Positions 10,613 through 23,475 of a stretch of 64,000 nucleotides of DNA are shown in pieces (within the stretch, counting starts at the first letter, position 1; each line of letters starts with the position of its first letter). The position numbers were made by a program, and so were the translations under genes. Below the pieces are notes generated by a model. That model searched no databases. It was given only the letters and a program-made list of their open reading frames with translations, and was not told the origin of the DNA. Origin of the DNA: Pyxicephalus adspersus (Eukaryota; Chordata; Amphibia; Anura; Pyxicephalidae); the NCBI RefSeq assembly GCF_032062135.1, contig NC_092859.1, positions 23,694,943 to 23,758,942 on the forward strand, in the 5' to 3' direction.

Positions 10613-12667
10613 CAAAAAAAACTGATTGTAATAAAAAGGCAGTTGATGGCTATTTCAAAACAATCTGCTTTCCCCATTGTTCTTATGTATTGCACAAGCC
10701 TTCAGACGCCTTTACACATAGCTTTCAGCAGGGGGCGATCCTTTCAATGTGTCTCTTTGTTGGAAATGTAACACCCCAGCCCTCTGGTCACCCCTCCTCT
10801 TTAACAAACTATAATTAGATGTGCGTAAACAAATTATAAAAAGGGTGTCACAAGGTTTGTAGGGCCGTATGAATGAGCGGCAGAGCCAAACCCTGATCAT
10901 ATGATCTTTTTATTACCATTTCCATGAGTGGAACAATGGGAGTAGCAATCTGCTGTCTCTGTGTGGAAGGAAACCCTGTTAAAAGACACTGAAATCTATT
11001 AACATAGGCCAATAAAAACAGAAAGCATTCAGAAAGAAGCTGCAGAATTTACCCCTATATCACTTACCTGGATTCTATTAAAAGTCCCCCCTTAAGGATG
11101 TCACTACTATTAAAATAATTAGCTGCATTTTCACAATATTGCTTAGGTGTACAAAATACTTACCATAATCTATGCATGATGCTCTTAAAGGGAATTGGTT
11201 TTAGTGATATTACACCCATTATTACCTAATGTTTTTCTCTCTGTCCTACCTCCCCCTCTCAGTCTTATACTCACCTGTACCTAGTGACCTGCCAAGCTCT
11301 TTTAGGCTGAGAACAAGTATAGCTGTTTTTGTATAGCTGAACAAGTTTTTGTATAGCTGAATATGGAGTGCAGCTTACATGTGGATTCTGACAAGTAAGT
11401 TCTTGTTGGTTCACAAACAGGTAATTACAGGTAGTCCCGGGTTCAGGACATCCGACATACGGACAACTCCTAGATTCGAACGGGGCTTCCCTGCTGATTT
11501 GTGCTCTGGATGGAGGCTTGATGGGGAAGAGGAAACGTTTTGCATGACTTGCAGAAGAAATCTTTTGCTGTTCTGCAGCCTCTTGTAAGTCTTTATTGAC
11601 CGAGACAAACTCTGCATTTTTTTCTTTTTGCAAATCAAAGCACAGTTTGCTCCAGAAGTTAATGAATGTCTAGGCTCCATAAGGTTTTTTTTTTATTAGG
11701 TTTGTTTGTGATTAACCTACAGTGAGGATTTTATACAGTAACTGACACCATGTTGTCTAATATTACGTTGAGAAACATCTGTCCTAATTGCATTTAATAA
11801 AATATTTGTACCTGCTCCGACTTACATACAAATAGCGACTGAAGGTTTGTTCTATCTCATATGGAACCCAGGACCTACATGTATTAGAAATTTCCCATGG
11901 TGATCAGACTGAGTAAATGCTTTCTTCTGCCTGTAGCAGACTGATGACATCTTCTCAGCTTAGGCAAAGTCACTAAATGGGACATAATGACAGCTTTTTA
12001 AATGATAAAAACCTTTTAAATAAGTTATCTAGTTTTTGTGTATTGTAGTGTAAGCATTTATGATCTCATGCTTTTTGCTGTTGGTAATGGTCCATTTGCA
12101 GGCAAGCTGGTAAACCAACAGCCTAAATATTTATACATTTGTGGTTTTACCTGCCAGCACATTTTGGAACCTAGTGCTGATAATCCTGTTTTAAGTGGGG
12201 GACCAAAAGTAATGTTATATATAGAATGATGCCACATCCCGTTAGATACAGGGAAGAATGCAGTGCATACAGATCATAGGGACTTTTGAGAAATCAAAGT
12301 AGTAATCCTAAAGCCACAACAGTATTTTAATACCGAGAAGATACAAGTACATACAGCACATCATGAAGATAACGTCATAAGCTGTATGAGTTAGTGGAGT
12401 CCACCTAATTTTGAGCAAGGTCCCTGAAAGGTAATATGATTCAAATCAGCATATAGGTATTCATAGACCTCACAATGTAGAAAGGTTTGGCATCCAAACC
12501 ATTCAATGCATTTTGCAGAACTAGTCAGCTTCTTCCGGAATAATAAATTGGAAGTCTTATTATAAGAGAATGGCTATATGATAATTTAAATCATATAACT
12601 TTTCTGGAACCCTGCTTAAAAATAGGAGGAACTCTGCTAACTGAACTTTTATGCTCTTTTTAGGTTA
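10613..12667. other. Intergenic, no gene seen
   Basis: ORFs on both strands at 11271-11680 overlap one another and lack domains. The DNA there, with cttatactcacctgtacc and gttcaggacatccgacatac, looks like repeat material. No coding exon is recognised. Confidence 0.45.
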
Positions 12668-13010
12668 TTATTTAGAATTTATAATGCACCAACATATTAC
12701 CCAGCGCTGTACATTAAATGAGGGTTGCAAATGACTGACAGATACAGGAGGAGGAGGGGACCCTGTCCAAAAGAGCTTACAATCTAGGAGGTGGGGGAAG
12801 TAACACACAATAGAAGGGGGATATGGATTGGTGGGAAGTAGTGATGGTTTTAAGAGACCGAAGAAGAAGGGTAGACAAATTTGAAATGATGGGTTTTGAG
12901 TGCTCTTTGATACACGGAGAAAGTAGGAGCAAGCCGAATAGGATGGGGCAGCTCCAGAAAAGTCTTGGAGCTGTGCGTGTGATGAGGTTATGAGTGAAGA
13001 AGCCATTAGT
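12668..13010 (-). mobile_element. L2-like LINE 3' end with C-terminal ORF2 remnant
   Basis: The minus strand carries the 3' tail, the UTR (gtaagctcttttggacagg) and the end of ORF2, seen as SSLITSSHAQLQDFSGAAP. The frame is degraded. It ends at 13010, where the rest of ORF2 is truncated, as is usual for LINE insertions. Confidence 0.75.
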
Positions 13011-13739
13011 TCTAAGGATACTACTTTATTGTCTCAAAAGCCCCAATGCTCTGCATTTACGGAATCCTCTGTTTTACATACCTTTGTTACTCAAAACATC
13101 AAGGTAACTGGCATATATAAGATTGCATTCAACACATGCTTAAAAGACATAATATCAACTATATTATAGCCAAAGTACCTTTTAGCTACTTTTGTTAGCT
13201 ATTCTGGATTCCCTTAACAGTTAAAATTATTTAAGATTTTTACTAAGACGCAGCAGTAGAAAACAATATCGATTGGGATAAAATCTTCTTTATTAAAATA
13301 ATTCTCCAGGTTGAGGCAGGGAACAAATAAAATTACTGAATATATTTAAATTTCCAGCAGCTCAGTGTTCAGAGTTCAACAAGGTTTCCCGTGATGAGAC
13401 ATTCACAAGCACAGTGTATCAGACTGTGTCCAATTTGTATTTCAGTGTTAAACATTTAAAGTTTGTGAAATGAAGTCACACATTGAATTTCCAGCACTAG
13501 TCTTTAGTCATGTGTTATCCATGGTGTGCAAGGCTGACATGGTTTCTCCTAAAAGTATATTTTGACACAGTTAAGCAGCTACTGTTATGGCTTTTTTATG
13601 ATCAGAGTGAGGTGATCCCTTTAAAGGCTACATTATATGCCCATTGTACAGCACCCGGAAGTCAGCCATCTGTAAGAACTATGGAACGCTTACATCAAGT
13701 ACCGTTACAAGTACAATTAAAAAGTGTAGCACAATAAAA

Positions 13740-14050
13740 AAAAAAAATCATTTTATGTATTGCAACTTACCAGTCCTTAGTGATAGCTGCATTAGTTTTG
13801 TTGATTTTCAAAAGTTTATTTTTACTTTATTTTCACTAGTGAATAACACATTCAGTCCAGTCCAGAATAGGGATTAGGAATTCATAGAAGTAAGCACCCT
13901 TTGTGCTTTCAGCTAAACTCACAAAGACACTGAAATTTTGTCAAGATCAACAAGTGTTTTCTTTATTGCTGAACATTAAGCAACCACATCTAAGGACTGG
14001 TAGACTGTAAAAATTTACATTTTCGGTCTTAAATTCACTGCAAGTATTAC
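13740..14050. mobile_element. Foldback repeat, about 310 bp
   Basis: The left part attgcaacttaccagtcctt pairs with the right part ctaaggactggtagactgta. Both are flanked by internal aaaaatttaca/tttattttta runs. A related single end, caacctaccagtccttag, is at 8850-8880, so this is a dispersed family. No coding capacity is seen. Confidence 0.45.
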
Positions 14051-14575
14051 AATCTGTCTGTACAATCTCCTTTAATAACACCTATGTCAATAAAGAGAGC
14101 TGACTGCGTGCAAATTGATGGATTAGCTAGGTCCTTATATAGTACAGTTTGTGTAAATCTAGGGAGAGTGTACAAAGATTTTACAATCAGATGCATATGG
14201 TGAGTTTAAGATTTAAATAATATTTTTAAATGTGAACCTGCCAGGCTGGCTGATATCTGTGCTAAATCCCCCAACTCCTATATTAACAGTGTTCTCCCCA
14301 GCCCGTTTTGTCTGGGCATACCAGCTGGCAGTTTTCAGTAACCACCCGGCTATTTTTGGGTAGTTACTGATAAGTTGGGTCACTATACAGGCGCTGCCAT
14401 CCGCCTAAAATTTCTTCCCACCTGCTTAAAAAAATTCTGGGTTCAGCACTGATTAATGCTTGTCACAGTACTATATGTGCTACTTTGCCCACTTTCAGTT
14501 TTTATAGGAGTTTGGGTAACAGCAGACTTTTTGAGAAAAGCTACAGCCAGCATAAGGGGTCCCATAAATGGGTAC

Positions 14576-14581
14576 TTTATT
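14576..14581 (-). promoter_or_regulatory. Candidate polyadenylation signal of MANSC1
   Basis: The plus strand reads tttatt, which is AATAAA on the minus strand, 163 bases after the MANSC1 stop codon. No nearer AATAAA was seen in the 3' flank. Confidence 0.45.
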
Positions 14582-14743
14582 GCTCTCAGTTTTAAACGTC
14601 GATGAAATCTGCACCATGCAGTCAGTGTTAAGTCCTGAAGGATTCCCTGTTTTCCTATTGAAATTTCTGGTCATCATAAATTGGACCGGCACACCTTCTC
14701 CATTATTAATGCAGTGTAAAACTGTTACAGCCCTACCCAGGCC

Positions 14744-15885
14744 TCAAGTGTCCACATACATTCCATTGATCAGATAGTCAAGTTTGGTGTACTGGTGGCG
14801 GCGTCGTGCTTCAGCTACTTTGTGACTGACCAGACCGATGATCAGCACAAGAAACATCACCCCAAAAACTAGAGCTGCCACTAAACCACTTTTGTCACCA
14901 TCACCAGGAATAATATTAAGAGCATCGAGATTTCGAGGAGCATCCTTTATGTCCTCAGTAGAAAAATGATCCTGTCGTTCTGGGGAAGTAAGTTCTGGAA
15001 TAGATCGGTCAGCTTCTTGCACACCTTTACTAGTAAGGGGGTGGTTACCATCTTCAAGAGTGGATTTTACAGACTTCAAGGGTGAAGTGTGTGAAGGATT
15101 GTGTTGGGTTACGGGAAGGGCTGATTTTGTTTGATGGATAGCACTTTTGGTTGGAAGCTGAGTGGTGATAATGAGGTGTCCAGCCTCCACGTTCTTCATA
15201 GTGGCAGCTGTCCTGGAAGAACTGAGACTGTTATGACTCGAAATAATTATGGGGGCCTTTGTATTGGAGCTTGGTGCCTTCTTGGGAATTTTATTTTCCT
15301 TTGATGGGGTGGTGAAAGAGATAGCAGTGGGCTTTGTGGTCATAATAGGATGATGGGTAGTTGTGCTTGTTTGGTGTGATGTGCTGAGCTCTGGTGTCTG
15401 GTAATGTACCTCAAGGGTTTCAGGTTTTTTCTTTATAACTTTACTAGATTTTGTGTCAAAAGAAAGTTTCTTTAAATCTGTGTGTTTTGTTGTTAGTTCT
15501 ACCAAAGGGTTTTCCTTTGCAGGTGAGACAGAAAGTTCAACTGACTTAGAGTCTTTTGTCTCTTTAGAGATGTCTTCAATTTTCTCCAAATGTTTGTCTA
15601 TTTGATTGGCTAGATGAAGCAACTTGGAGGTGATTTGGCCAGGTGTGTCTGCCTTTTCCTCCTTAGGGAGGTGTTTCACCTCACTCGCCTTGCTGTCAGA
15701 GGAGGAACTCTTCCTAAGCGAGTCATGTTTAATCAAAACTTCCTCAAATTCTGGCTTTGCAGAGACGGTTGCTTGGACTATAGGGATTGACTTCTTCTTA
15801 CTTGAGGAGTTTTGCACCTTGGTAATATCCTTGGTCTTAGAGCTCTTTAGCAAATCATCTTTTGACTCAGGATTATTTTCTTTCT
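14744..15885 (-). CDS. MANSC1: MANSC1 coding exon 3 (stalk, membrane segment, tail)
   Basis: The acceptor ttttttgtttcag precedes AGAAAGAAAATAATCC. The exon supplies residues 122-501, with many Ser, Thr, Lys and Pro residues, the single transmembrane helix and the conserved LDYLINGMYVD tail. The stop is TGA at 14744-14746. Confidence 0.92.
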
Positions 15886-17950
15886 CTGAAACAAAAAATA
15901 AAACAGATCTGACACACAAACCAAGAAACGTTGCAGACAGCTACAGCTTAAAACCCAAAATATTGGACAAGGTCTTTCTTCAGGTAACACTGCATGTATA
16001 GGTGGAAGTGACTATCACTAAGATCAGGTCTTTAAAAAAAGAATGTCAAGCATAACCCATAACTTATGGAACAATGCGTCAACAGAAGTTACCAAAGAAA
16101 CCGCAACCTACACTACAAAGACATGAGGTATAAGAGGATTTGGGTAAACTCCAGTACAAGTCTAATTATGCACGAGACTGCTAACATAACATGTAAAAGG
16201 GACAGAGCCCAAACAGATAGCATAGATTGCATTTGGCTTCAGTTTTATTAGAAAAGGAGATAAAACACACTCCATGACAGGCCATGTAGGAAACATTTAA
16301 CTACCCATTCTCTAGCAGACTTTAGGATGTATTATAGACCTAACAAATCCAAAGATTTGTTGAAGTCCCATGACCGTCAAGGCTCACTTTGGATTGGCAC
16401 AGCACAGGTACTGGAGACAGTTCAGAACAAAGTGGATTACTCACAAGTCATCCAACACAACAAATAGGGAGAAAGAACTTACATCTAAATGTTCAATTTT
16501 GGGAAAGATATTGAATGATCCCACACCCTCAACTAAAATTTACTGTACCATGACAGTTCACCTTTGCATGTTTGCAAAATGTTTCCCAGCATTATTTAGC
16601 GATAAAACAGTATAAGAAACAACCTCAGGTGGAGATTCCCCAGAAATTAACAATGGCTGGTTGAAGAATAACCTGTACTAGAAAGGGTCTGGCGAAGAGA
16701 TGTAGAACATCACGTCCTGAGCAGCAAAAGATCTAAAGAACCTCTCGATCTCATGAACTTCTGTTCCTACTCGTTACCCATCAGGTATCAATATACTGAC
16801 TATAGCTCACTGATCTAAAATTAAATTAATTCCTAGAAGAGAAATCCAGCAATGTAGGATCAGCCACAAGTCCTGAAATCTCAGGAAAACGCTCTAACAA
16901 GGGTAGAAATCCACCAGTAGGGATAGGAAATAGGTGCTCAACAACCCTAAAAAACAGATGTCACCGTTTCCTAGTTAGCCTACTTAAAGTAAGTCTTCAT
17001 AGACCGCATCAATGGAAAAGGTTTAAAAAAAAAAAAAAAAAAAAAAGAAAAACAAAATTTATATCACAGAGCTTTATTTTTCAAAAAAAAAGGGAAATGG
17101 TATTGTATGGCAATGGTTTTCTTCTACCAACCTGTCCAGAAGGAGTAACTCAGGACCCCGGGGGAGGGGATCATGGGACAGGATTGTGGCTTCGGGCAGA
17201 GGAACAGGTAACAGTTTTGTACCATGATGCTTCTTCTGGTGTCATACATAGCTAGGTTGCAGGTTCGATCACCTGGAAAGAACAATAAAATATGATGACA
17301 TTTCTGGATTAGAAGGAATCTGTACTGTAAATTCTGTGCCTCCTTCTGTGACTTTCTCCTAGGAATGCTGGATGCCTGGCTCCAATACTTTTGAGTGGCT
17401 GATCTGGAACAAGATTGCAGGCAGTACAGACAGAGTTTCCAAGTCAGTGTTCCAAAGAAACAAGTTCCCAAGCATCAAGCTTGCCCACATATTACCCTTC
17501 CAGAAGATGGCCCTGCAAGACATTTACAAGCTTTACAAGTTGTGGAAATCTTGCAAAATGTAAAATTTGGACCTGCCATATTTTTATTCTACAGGTTCTC
17601 TGCTTTTAAATATATATATAATGTGTTCGGGTTTTGAGTACTTTTTAGGCCTAAGATGTAGGGAACTGTTAAGGAGTACAGCCCAAACCCATCCCCAACT
17701 ATTACACCACATCCTAGAACTACTCACCTGTGCCATTTAGCTTTGAGCAGCAGACAGACACGCACTCCTCTGCACTTGCAGTATTTACTGGATCAGTAAA
17801 ACGGGCACCTTTAGCCACAGAGTTTGTAATGTCTATCACCATGTTGGGTATTTCTTGAGGGACACATTCTGAGGAACTGGAGGCAGTAGCATTCGCTGAT
17901 AAAGCAAACAGCAGCAACATGCAGACGGAACGGGGTGTGAAGACAAACAT
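14744..17950 (-). CDS. MANSC1: MANSC domain-containing protein 1, whole coding region (3 exons)
   Basis: Joining 17728-17950, 17132-17272 and 14744-15885 on the minus strand gives 1506 bases and a 501-residue protein, with both junctions in phase 1 and GT-AG borders. Residues 1-26 hold a signal peptide (VCMLLLFALSANATA). The MANSC domain follows (about 29-115), with NMVIDI, CVSVCCSKL, CNLAMYD and CYLFLCP, all standard landmarks. The long Ser/Thr/Lys/Pro-rich stalk (about 122-450) is poorly conserved in the family and probably glycosylated. A single membrane segment at about 455-474 (LVAALVFGVMFLVLIIGLV) leads to a short cytosolic tail ending in YTKLDYLINGMYVDT, the family signature. The protein is therefore type I membrane. 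Its molecular role is not established. The position left of BORCS5 agrees with human 12p13. Confidence 0.93.
17132..17272 (-). CDS. MANSC1: MANSC1 coding exon 2
   Basis: The acceptor ttctttccag precedes GTGATCGAACC. The exon encodes DRTCNLAMYDTRR through SYSFWTG, the second half of the MANSC domain. The donor is gttggta, a slightly weak GT site. The exon has 141 bases and keeps phase 1. Confidence 0.88.
17728..17950 (-). CDS. MANSC1: MANSC1 coding exon 1
   Basis: It runs from the ATG at 17950 to the donor gtgagta read at 17727-17721. It encodes the signal peptide and the first half of the MANSC domain, ending in phase 1 after LNGT plus one base. The start is supported by the signal peptide directly after the Met. 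Confidence 0.9.
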
Positions 17951-20006
17951 GGTGGCCGGATCATGAGGTCAGGGGAGAATTGGACAAGGAAACATCAGAG
18001 TTCTAGACATCAGGAAATCACAAATCTAAAGTAACAAAAGAAGGGAAAAAGTAAATGTAAAACATAAAACAACACTTATCAATAAGCTTGTATTAACACC
18101 ACTATTTAGCCATTATTGTAGTTAACCCTAATGAAAGATTTGACATACGTTTTACATTTTGGCTGGGTCATATTTTTATATTTCATATTCCCAGAAGTAG
18201 TCGCTCCATCTGCTGGTCATTTGTATATCAGGTAGTGCAGGGAGCAGCATCACTGCTGAATGAGCTTTGTGAAAATGTAAGAATTATGCAATAAAACTAT
18301 TTTATGAAATACAATGTTTCTTTTATGGTGAAGTCTATGGATAGAATTTTTTCCACAAGAACCACTAGCTAACATGTAAAAGTCTTTGGATTTCATGTTA
18401 ACCTAAATGAGTGTTAATTATATATATATATATAAAATTTATTTTTAAGCAATTGAATGCTACCAGCAGTTAGCAGACAACTTGTAATCTGTACTCATGG
18501 TGGGCTATAAAGTGGACCTTCACCTTCAGTTTTTCCACAGTTGTTCAGACTTCTCTCCTGTACTTAAATTGCTTATTCTGATTTCACAGCACACTGTGAG
18601 CTTCTCACATGATGCATTAGAACATGCAGCAAGTGAGAAAGAGCCATATCCTGGCTAGAGGATGTCCAGCATTACCAGATCTTTCCTACCTAATCCACAA
18701 TGACAGAGGCAGCCAACAATGGGCCCCTGTGCAGCACTGACTTGGACCATTTATTAACCCTTTTGCTATGGAGTTGTTCATATACGAACTACAAAATATT
18801 TAACAATTTAATTACAATCTACTCTGACTTTTTCCTAAAATCAGTGATTGAGAGAGAAGGCAAATATTTGCTAATAATGGTAATCTGCAGATAGTCAGCA
18901 AGGCCTGGGCACAGTTCCTCTAGATAGAAAAAAAAATAAAGAGCTGTGCCAGGCAGAGGGTGGCAAGGTGACTGAGCAGCTGGCACTGGCCAGGTTTTAG
19001 GCGTGGCAGCATAGTCTTTACCTTAATGACCATTCACCTCTTCTGCTGCCAGGGCTCATAATACAGACAAATCCTTTCTACTCAGGAACACCTATGCCTG
19101 AAAACCAAAAAAAACAGGAAAACAGTTACAACATTTCCTGTTACAAGATCATCTCTGAGGTTGATTGCTGCAACAGAAAGATTGTTCTAAATTCAGTTTG
19201 CTAGTTGCATCTACACAGGAGCAGCAATGATTCTGTCCATTGCTCGGGCACAATATGCTTCAGTAACACAGCATGTTCCTGTAAACCAACAGGAGGACCA
19301 GTGCCAGCCAAATCCTCTCCCTTCCCATACACTTATAAGAAAAGCTTTTGTTTCTGGATGATCCATGTCAATGATACTTGAGGTCACCAGCAATGACATG
19401 TTCATGTGAATGGGCCCGTTACCCTTCCTGTTCACCCCAGAGTCTGGTGCTGCCAAAATTATTTGGAATTTGTGCCATTTTGTGTTGCTATGTACCAACA
19501 AAACCTGGTGTACTTTGATTATTGGTGGGCTGTGATCCATTGAATGCCCAATTTTCAGACTTGTGATTCCGATTTGCCGGATTGCCCTTATGGGACCCAA
19601 AGCTCACAGCATACACAGTGTCGTTTTCTATATTGAGAGCAATTGGAAACAATCTTACTTCTCAAAGACAAGACCGATTTTTTTTTTTTTCACCACTTTC
19701 CCACCCTAGGAAATAAAAAAAAATGCCATTTCAGCTGACAACAAAGTAATGGGATTGAAATTGTCCTATTGGTACTTGTAAAGACCAATCATTTTCAAAA
19801 AAAAAAAAAAAGTCATTTTAGTTTCTATTTCAAGTCTATCTCTTAATATAGAGTGTTAAAGCAGTCAATTTTTTTTCCCCAATGTTGGCCTCACAATTAA
19901 ATTGATCTGAATTCTGATGGTGGGTTGAATTCACGGGTGGTATATTACATTCCTAGGATTACCGAAAAACTGCAGTTACTGTGAATTTATGTTAATATTG
20001 CTAAGG
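17951..20006. other. MANSC1 upstream flank, no further gene seen
   Basis: No clear 5' UTR exon or CpG-rich promoter is visible. A 129-codon minus ORF (19211-19600) lacks any domain I recognise and may be a decayed repeat. The DNA is otherwise AT-rich, with a TA tract near 18420. Confidence 0.4.
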
Positions 20007-20130
20007 ACTTCATTTATAAAACAGGGAATCTGACATTCCTCTGGTGAGACTCAATTACTGCTATTGAAACACATAGACCTGAAAGATTAAAAGGAGGGAA
20101 TATGATTCCCTATTTTATAAATAGAACCCT
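20007..20130. mobile_element. Foldback MITE, about 125 bp, second copy
   Basis: The ends are tttataaaacagggaatctg and, inverted, gattccctattttataaata. The interior attgaaacacatagacctga parallels the copy at 1248-1370. Confidence 0.55.
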
Positions 20131-20235
20131 AAGTGATAAACTTTAGATGGTAGGTTACCTTGATCAATTTGTTGAATTTTGCATAAAACTGACCAACATT
20201 GCCTTTAACCCATACAAAGATCAGTCCACAACATT

Positions 20236-20447
20236 GGGCCCGATATAATAAAGCTCCCCAAGGCTGAGAAGGATACACTTTCCATTAGTGAAGCTGGGTG
20301 ATCCAGCAAACCTGGAACTGATTTCTTTAAAGTCATTTGCTAGCAAATATTCTGAATCCTGGACCTGATCCATTGTAGGTTTGCTGGATCACCTAACTTC
20401 ACTGCTGAAAGTTTATCATCCCCAGACTTGGAAAACTTTAATAAATG
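20236..20447. mobile_element. Long palindromic foldback MITE, about 212 bp
   Basis: The two halves are near inverted copies: gggcccgatataataaagct and gggtgatccagcaaacctgg on the left answer to ccattgtaggtttgctggat, cacctaacttcactg and actttaataaat on the right. A second member lies at 39469-39692. It is non-coding, and the RNA would form one long hairpin. Confidence 0.65.
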
Positions 20448-22207
20448 TGTTTATCCATATTATATTTGTTCAACTGCTTTACGAAACCACAGAACAAAAA
20501 CATCAATTCTATATAATTTAAATTTTATATTTAGGGACACCTTAATTTAAATTATCCCATCCCTGATAAGTAGGAAGTAGCTAAACCGAAGGTAGCCGGT
20601 CACTTTAAATCAAGAGATAACAATTGGATAGTTTAATGTTGACATACTATTAGAGATCTATTCCTCGCATTTTACTGGACAAGTAGTAATAAAACTAAAA
20701 AAAAAAGCTCTCCAATAGGTACACAGTTTTATTTTTTTTTTTGCTGTGTCCCCGTTACAGATTTTTCCCAGGCATCCCTACTGCAAGATGACCTGCACCA
20801 TATATGATGAGATTATTGAAGATACCACTGATGAAGAAGGTGGTGTATTATTGCAAATTCATTGAGTTTAGGAAGCTAGATACATTCTTGGATCAAAGTC
20901 ATGCACATTCACTCACACATGCGGACACAGGTTTCAGCGGTCTAGTTGTATTTCCTGTAAATAAGTTTCACCATATTAGAGTTTGCTAGTTTCCAATTAC
21001 TGATTGTAATACACAGAAGGAAACCAAATACATAAAATGTCCATGTTCTAGGATAGTACTTACAAAATTATACAAAAAAGACACAAAAGTTTAAGAAGGT
21101 GGGTGACCTGTTCCTAATACATTTCCCTATACAATTTTAAAACCAAAGAAAAGTGAAAAAGAGGGTTATTGGCATTCAAATCTTCTGTGGATTTTCCTTT
21201 TTCAGACATCAAACACCCGCCCAGAACTCAGACATGTCAGAAAGGATTAATCATCTGTAAAGGGTGTGAATCCCAGAGGATTCCCTGCACCCTTTGAGGT
21301 GGAAACATACTTGTTCTGCAAGTGAATGGATGGTCACAGAGAAAGAATAAGGGTGACCAGGGATTGTGTTTCTACAAAAGGTCGCCAACAACAAATAAAC
21401 CTGACAGATTGGGTTGTGTGAGATTTAAAATCAAATAAAAGGAAATTTAAAGTAAATTTAAATATTACCGAAATGCCTTTTTTACAACACTGTGCAACAT
21501 AAACAGCTCCTATCTTTTAAATATAATTACTGTATTTCCCCCTCCTGTCTCCATGCACTCTAAGGACAGCTAAATGGCATTTCCAAGGTGGGTTTCCTTA
21601 TGATAGACCATGTTAGTGTAATATGACAACACATTATCACAACTGGGAGACATGAACAAAGTATTGTCACCAGGAATGCCAAAACAATAACCTCAATTGC
21701 ATTTAATTTTAATGAAAGCTGTAGTTTTAAAAAGATTGAAAGTTACATTAAAATGTTATCCATCTATCTATCTCAGTGCTCTACCACCTAGCACTTTTCA
21801 ACAACCAAAAAATTCTGGTAAGAACACTGTAGCTGTATATTTATTATCAAGGATAAAAGCCTGTGTTGTATCATTGGAGCTTTTTCTTGTTCCCAGCTCA
21901 GGCCTAATGCGTTTTGTTTTATAATTCTTTTAATCTATCATTCAATGAAAGAGCCATGCTTGCTTGCTCGCAGATCTAAAAAACATATAATTGAAATTAC
22001 TTTGTAGTTTTTGTTCAATAATTGCATAAAAATAGATAAAAAGTTGATCCTGCCAAAACATTTGTAAGCTTATAAATTCCTGAACTTTCTGTTCTGGCTG
22101 TTATTAGTTAAATTGTTTAATGAGTTGCATTATTTTGTCACTTTTTAGTCTTATATTCCTATAAAATACACCAGCATAGAGAGACACATAGGCTGTAATT
22201 GCGAACC

Positions 22208-22220
22208 TTTTATATATACT
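22208..22220 (+). promoter_or_regulatory. TATA-like box upstream of candidate small gene
   Basis: The sequence ttttatatatact lies 42-54 bases before the ATG at 22262, giving room for a start site near 22240 and a 20-base leader. AT-rich words are common here, so it is supportive only with the ORF and AATAAA that follow. Confidence 0.35.
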
Positions 22221-22261
22221 GGTTTCCTAGCTATCTCGGACTCAAGTCCTTGACCTGAACC

Positions 22262-22441
22262 ATGAATGCCAATTCAACTTTCCAGCTCAGTGAGGCAAAA
22301 GTTATTGAAGCCATTAAATCAGCTGAGAAGCGGAGAACAAGATTGTTCAGAAGGAGAGGTCAGCGTGTAGCACAGGATTCCTATGTCTCGACTCTTCACC
22401 GACAGGAAGCTGCAGACCTGTCAGGATATAACAATGGCTGA
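22262..22441 (+). CDS. Candidate 59-residue basic protein, unrecognised
   Basis: The frame starts MNANSTFQLSEAKVIEAI and ends QEAADLSGYNNG, followed by TGA. The middle (KSAEKRRTRLFRRRGQRVAQ) is strongly basic and could form a helix; there is no signal peptide or membrane segment. A at -3 gives the start a good context. A TATA-like box lies 42-54 bases upstream and AATAAA 192 bases downstream, so a compact intronless mRNA of about 400 bases is possible. Unlike nearby chance ORFs, the composition is balanced and free of repeat words. I do not recognise the protein. It could instead be one exon of a larger gene, or a chance frame. It stands alone, 4.3 kb from MANSC1 and divergent to it. Confidence 0.4.
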   Translation: MNANSTFQLSEAKVIEAIKSAEKRRTRLFRRRGQRVAQDSYVSTLHRQEAADLSGYNNG

Positions 22442-22632
22442 GACCCCCAGAGTGGAAGGAAGGGAAGGCCGACCCACAGAGATAACAGGCTGAAAGGGAG
22501 CAGATTTTAGCTGAGGTTCTATTAGAAAAATCCCAACAAATTTGTTTCTTAGAAACATTCCTAGACCTTATCTAAAGTAAATAGGTTTCCTCTGCAAAAG
22601 AATGAAAGACGACCTATATTATATATGTGAGC

Positions 22633-22638
22633 AATAAA
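22633..22638 (+). promoter_or_regulatory. AATAAA signal downstream of candidate small gene
   Basis: AATAAA lies within gcaataaaaac, 192 bases after the stop of the 59-codon frame. It is followed about 20 bases later by a TA-rich tract. Confidence 0.35.
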
Positions 22639-22657
22639 AACAAACTCAAATATTACT

Positions 22658-22681
22658 ATATATATATATATATATATATAT
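22658..22681. repeat. (TA)n microsatellite
   Basis: An uninterrupted alternating TA run of about 24 bases. Confidence 0.9.
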
Positions 22682-22899
22682 TGTAAGGTTTATATCTACA
22701 TAACAAGCTTTCCAAGAACCCAGTCCATTCAGAAAGTATGATGGGCACTTGCCCACTTTTTATTGATCAACAACAGCACCTGGGGATTTCTCAGCACCAC
22801 ACATACACAAACAATACTCGGCCTCATGGATATGAAGGTTCCCAGCTTGGGATGTACAGGTTCTCTGCCTATATCAGCACCATATCTCTCTCCAAAACA

Positions 22900-23222
22900 G
22901 TATTTATATAGCGCCATCATATTACGCAGAGATGTACAAAGTCCATAGTCGTGACACTAACTGTCCCCTCAAAAGGGCTCACAATCCAATGTCCCTACCA
23001 TAGTCAATTGTCAATGTAGTCTAAGGTCAACTTTAGGGGGAAGCCAATTAACCAAACTGCATGTTTTTGGATGTGGGAGGAAACCGGAGTACCCGGAGGA
23101 AACCCACGCAGACACAGAGAGAACATGCAAACTCCATGCAGATAGTGTCCTGGCCGAGATTCGAACCTGGGACCCAGCTCTGCAAAGGCCATAACCATGA
23201 GTGCTAACCTCTGAGCCGCCAT
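22900..23222 (-). mobile_element. V-SINE-like element
   Basis: Read on the minus strand it has a tRNA-like head (ggcggctcagaggttagcac), a B-box-like gggtcccaggttcgaat, then the conserved V-SINE central domain (gagtttgcatgttctctctg, gtttcctccgggtactccgg). The 3' tail, gctatataaatac, is shared with the L2-like LINE of this window. This fits the V-SINE superfamily, whose members borrow a LINE tail for mobilisation. Confidence 0.8.
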
Positions 23223-23366
23223 ACTTTAGTATATATGCACCCTCTGCAGCAAATCTTGAGAGCATTGACTAATTGGATCAATATTCTCCATAGGGGGCAG
23301 AACCTAACTATATCTAGTCTTACATGTTCAGAGAACCTTTCTCTGCTTAAACAGCCTGTATCATAC

Positions 23367-23475
<109 letters not shown>

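Noticed and set aside
19211..19600. 129-codon minus ORF
   Set aside because: I recognise no domain; frames on the other strand are similarly open in part, and no exon borders or poly(A) signal support it.
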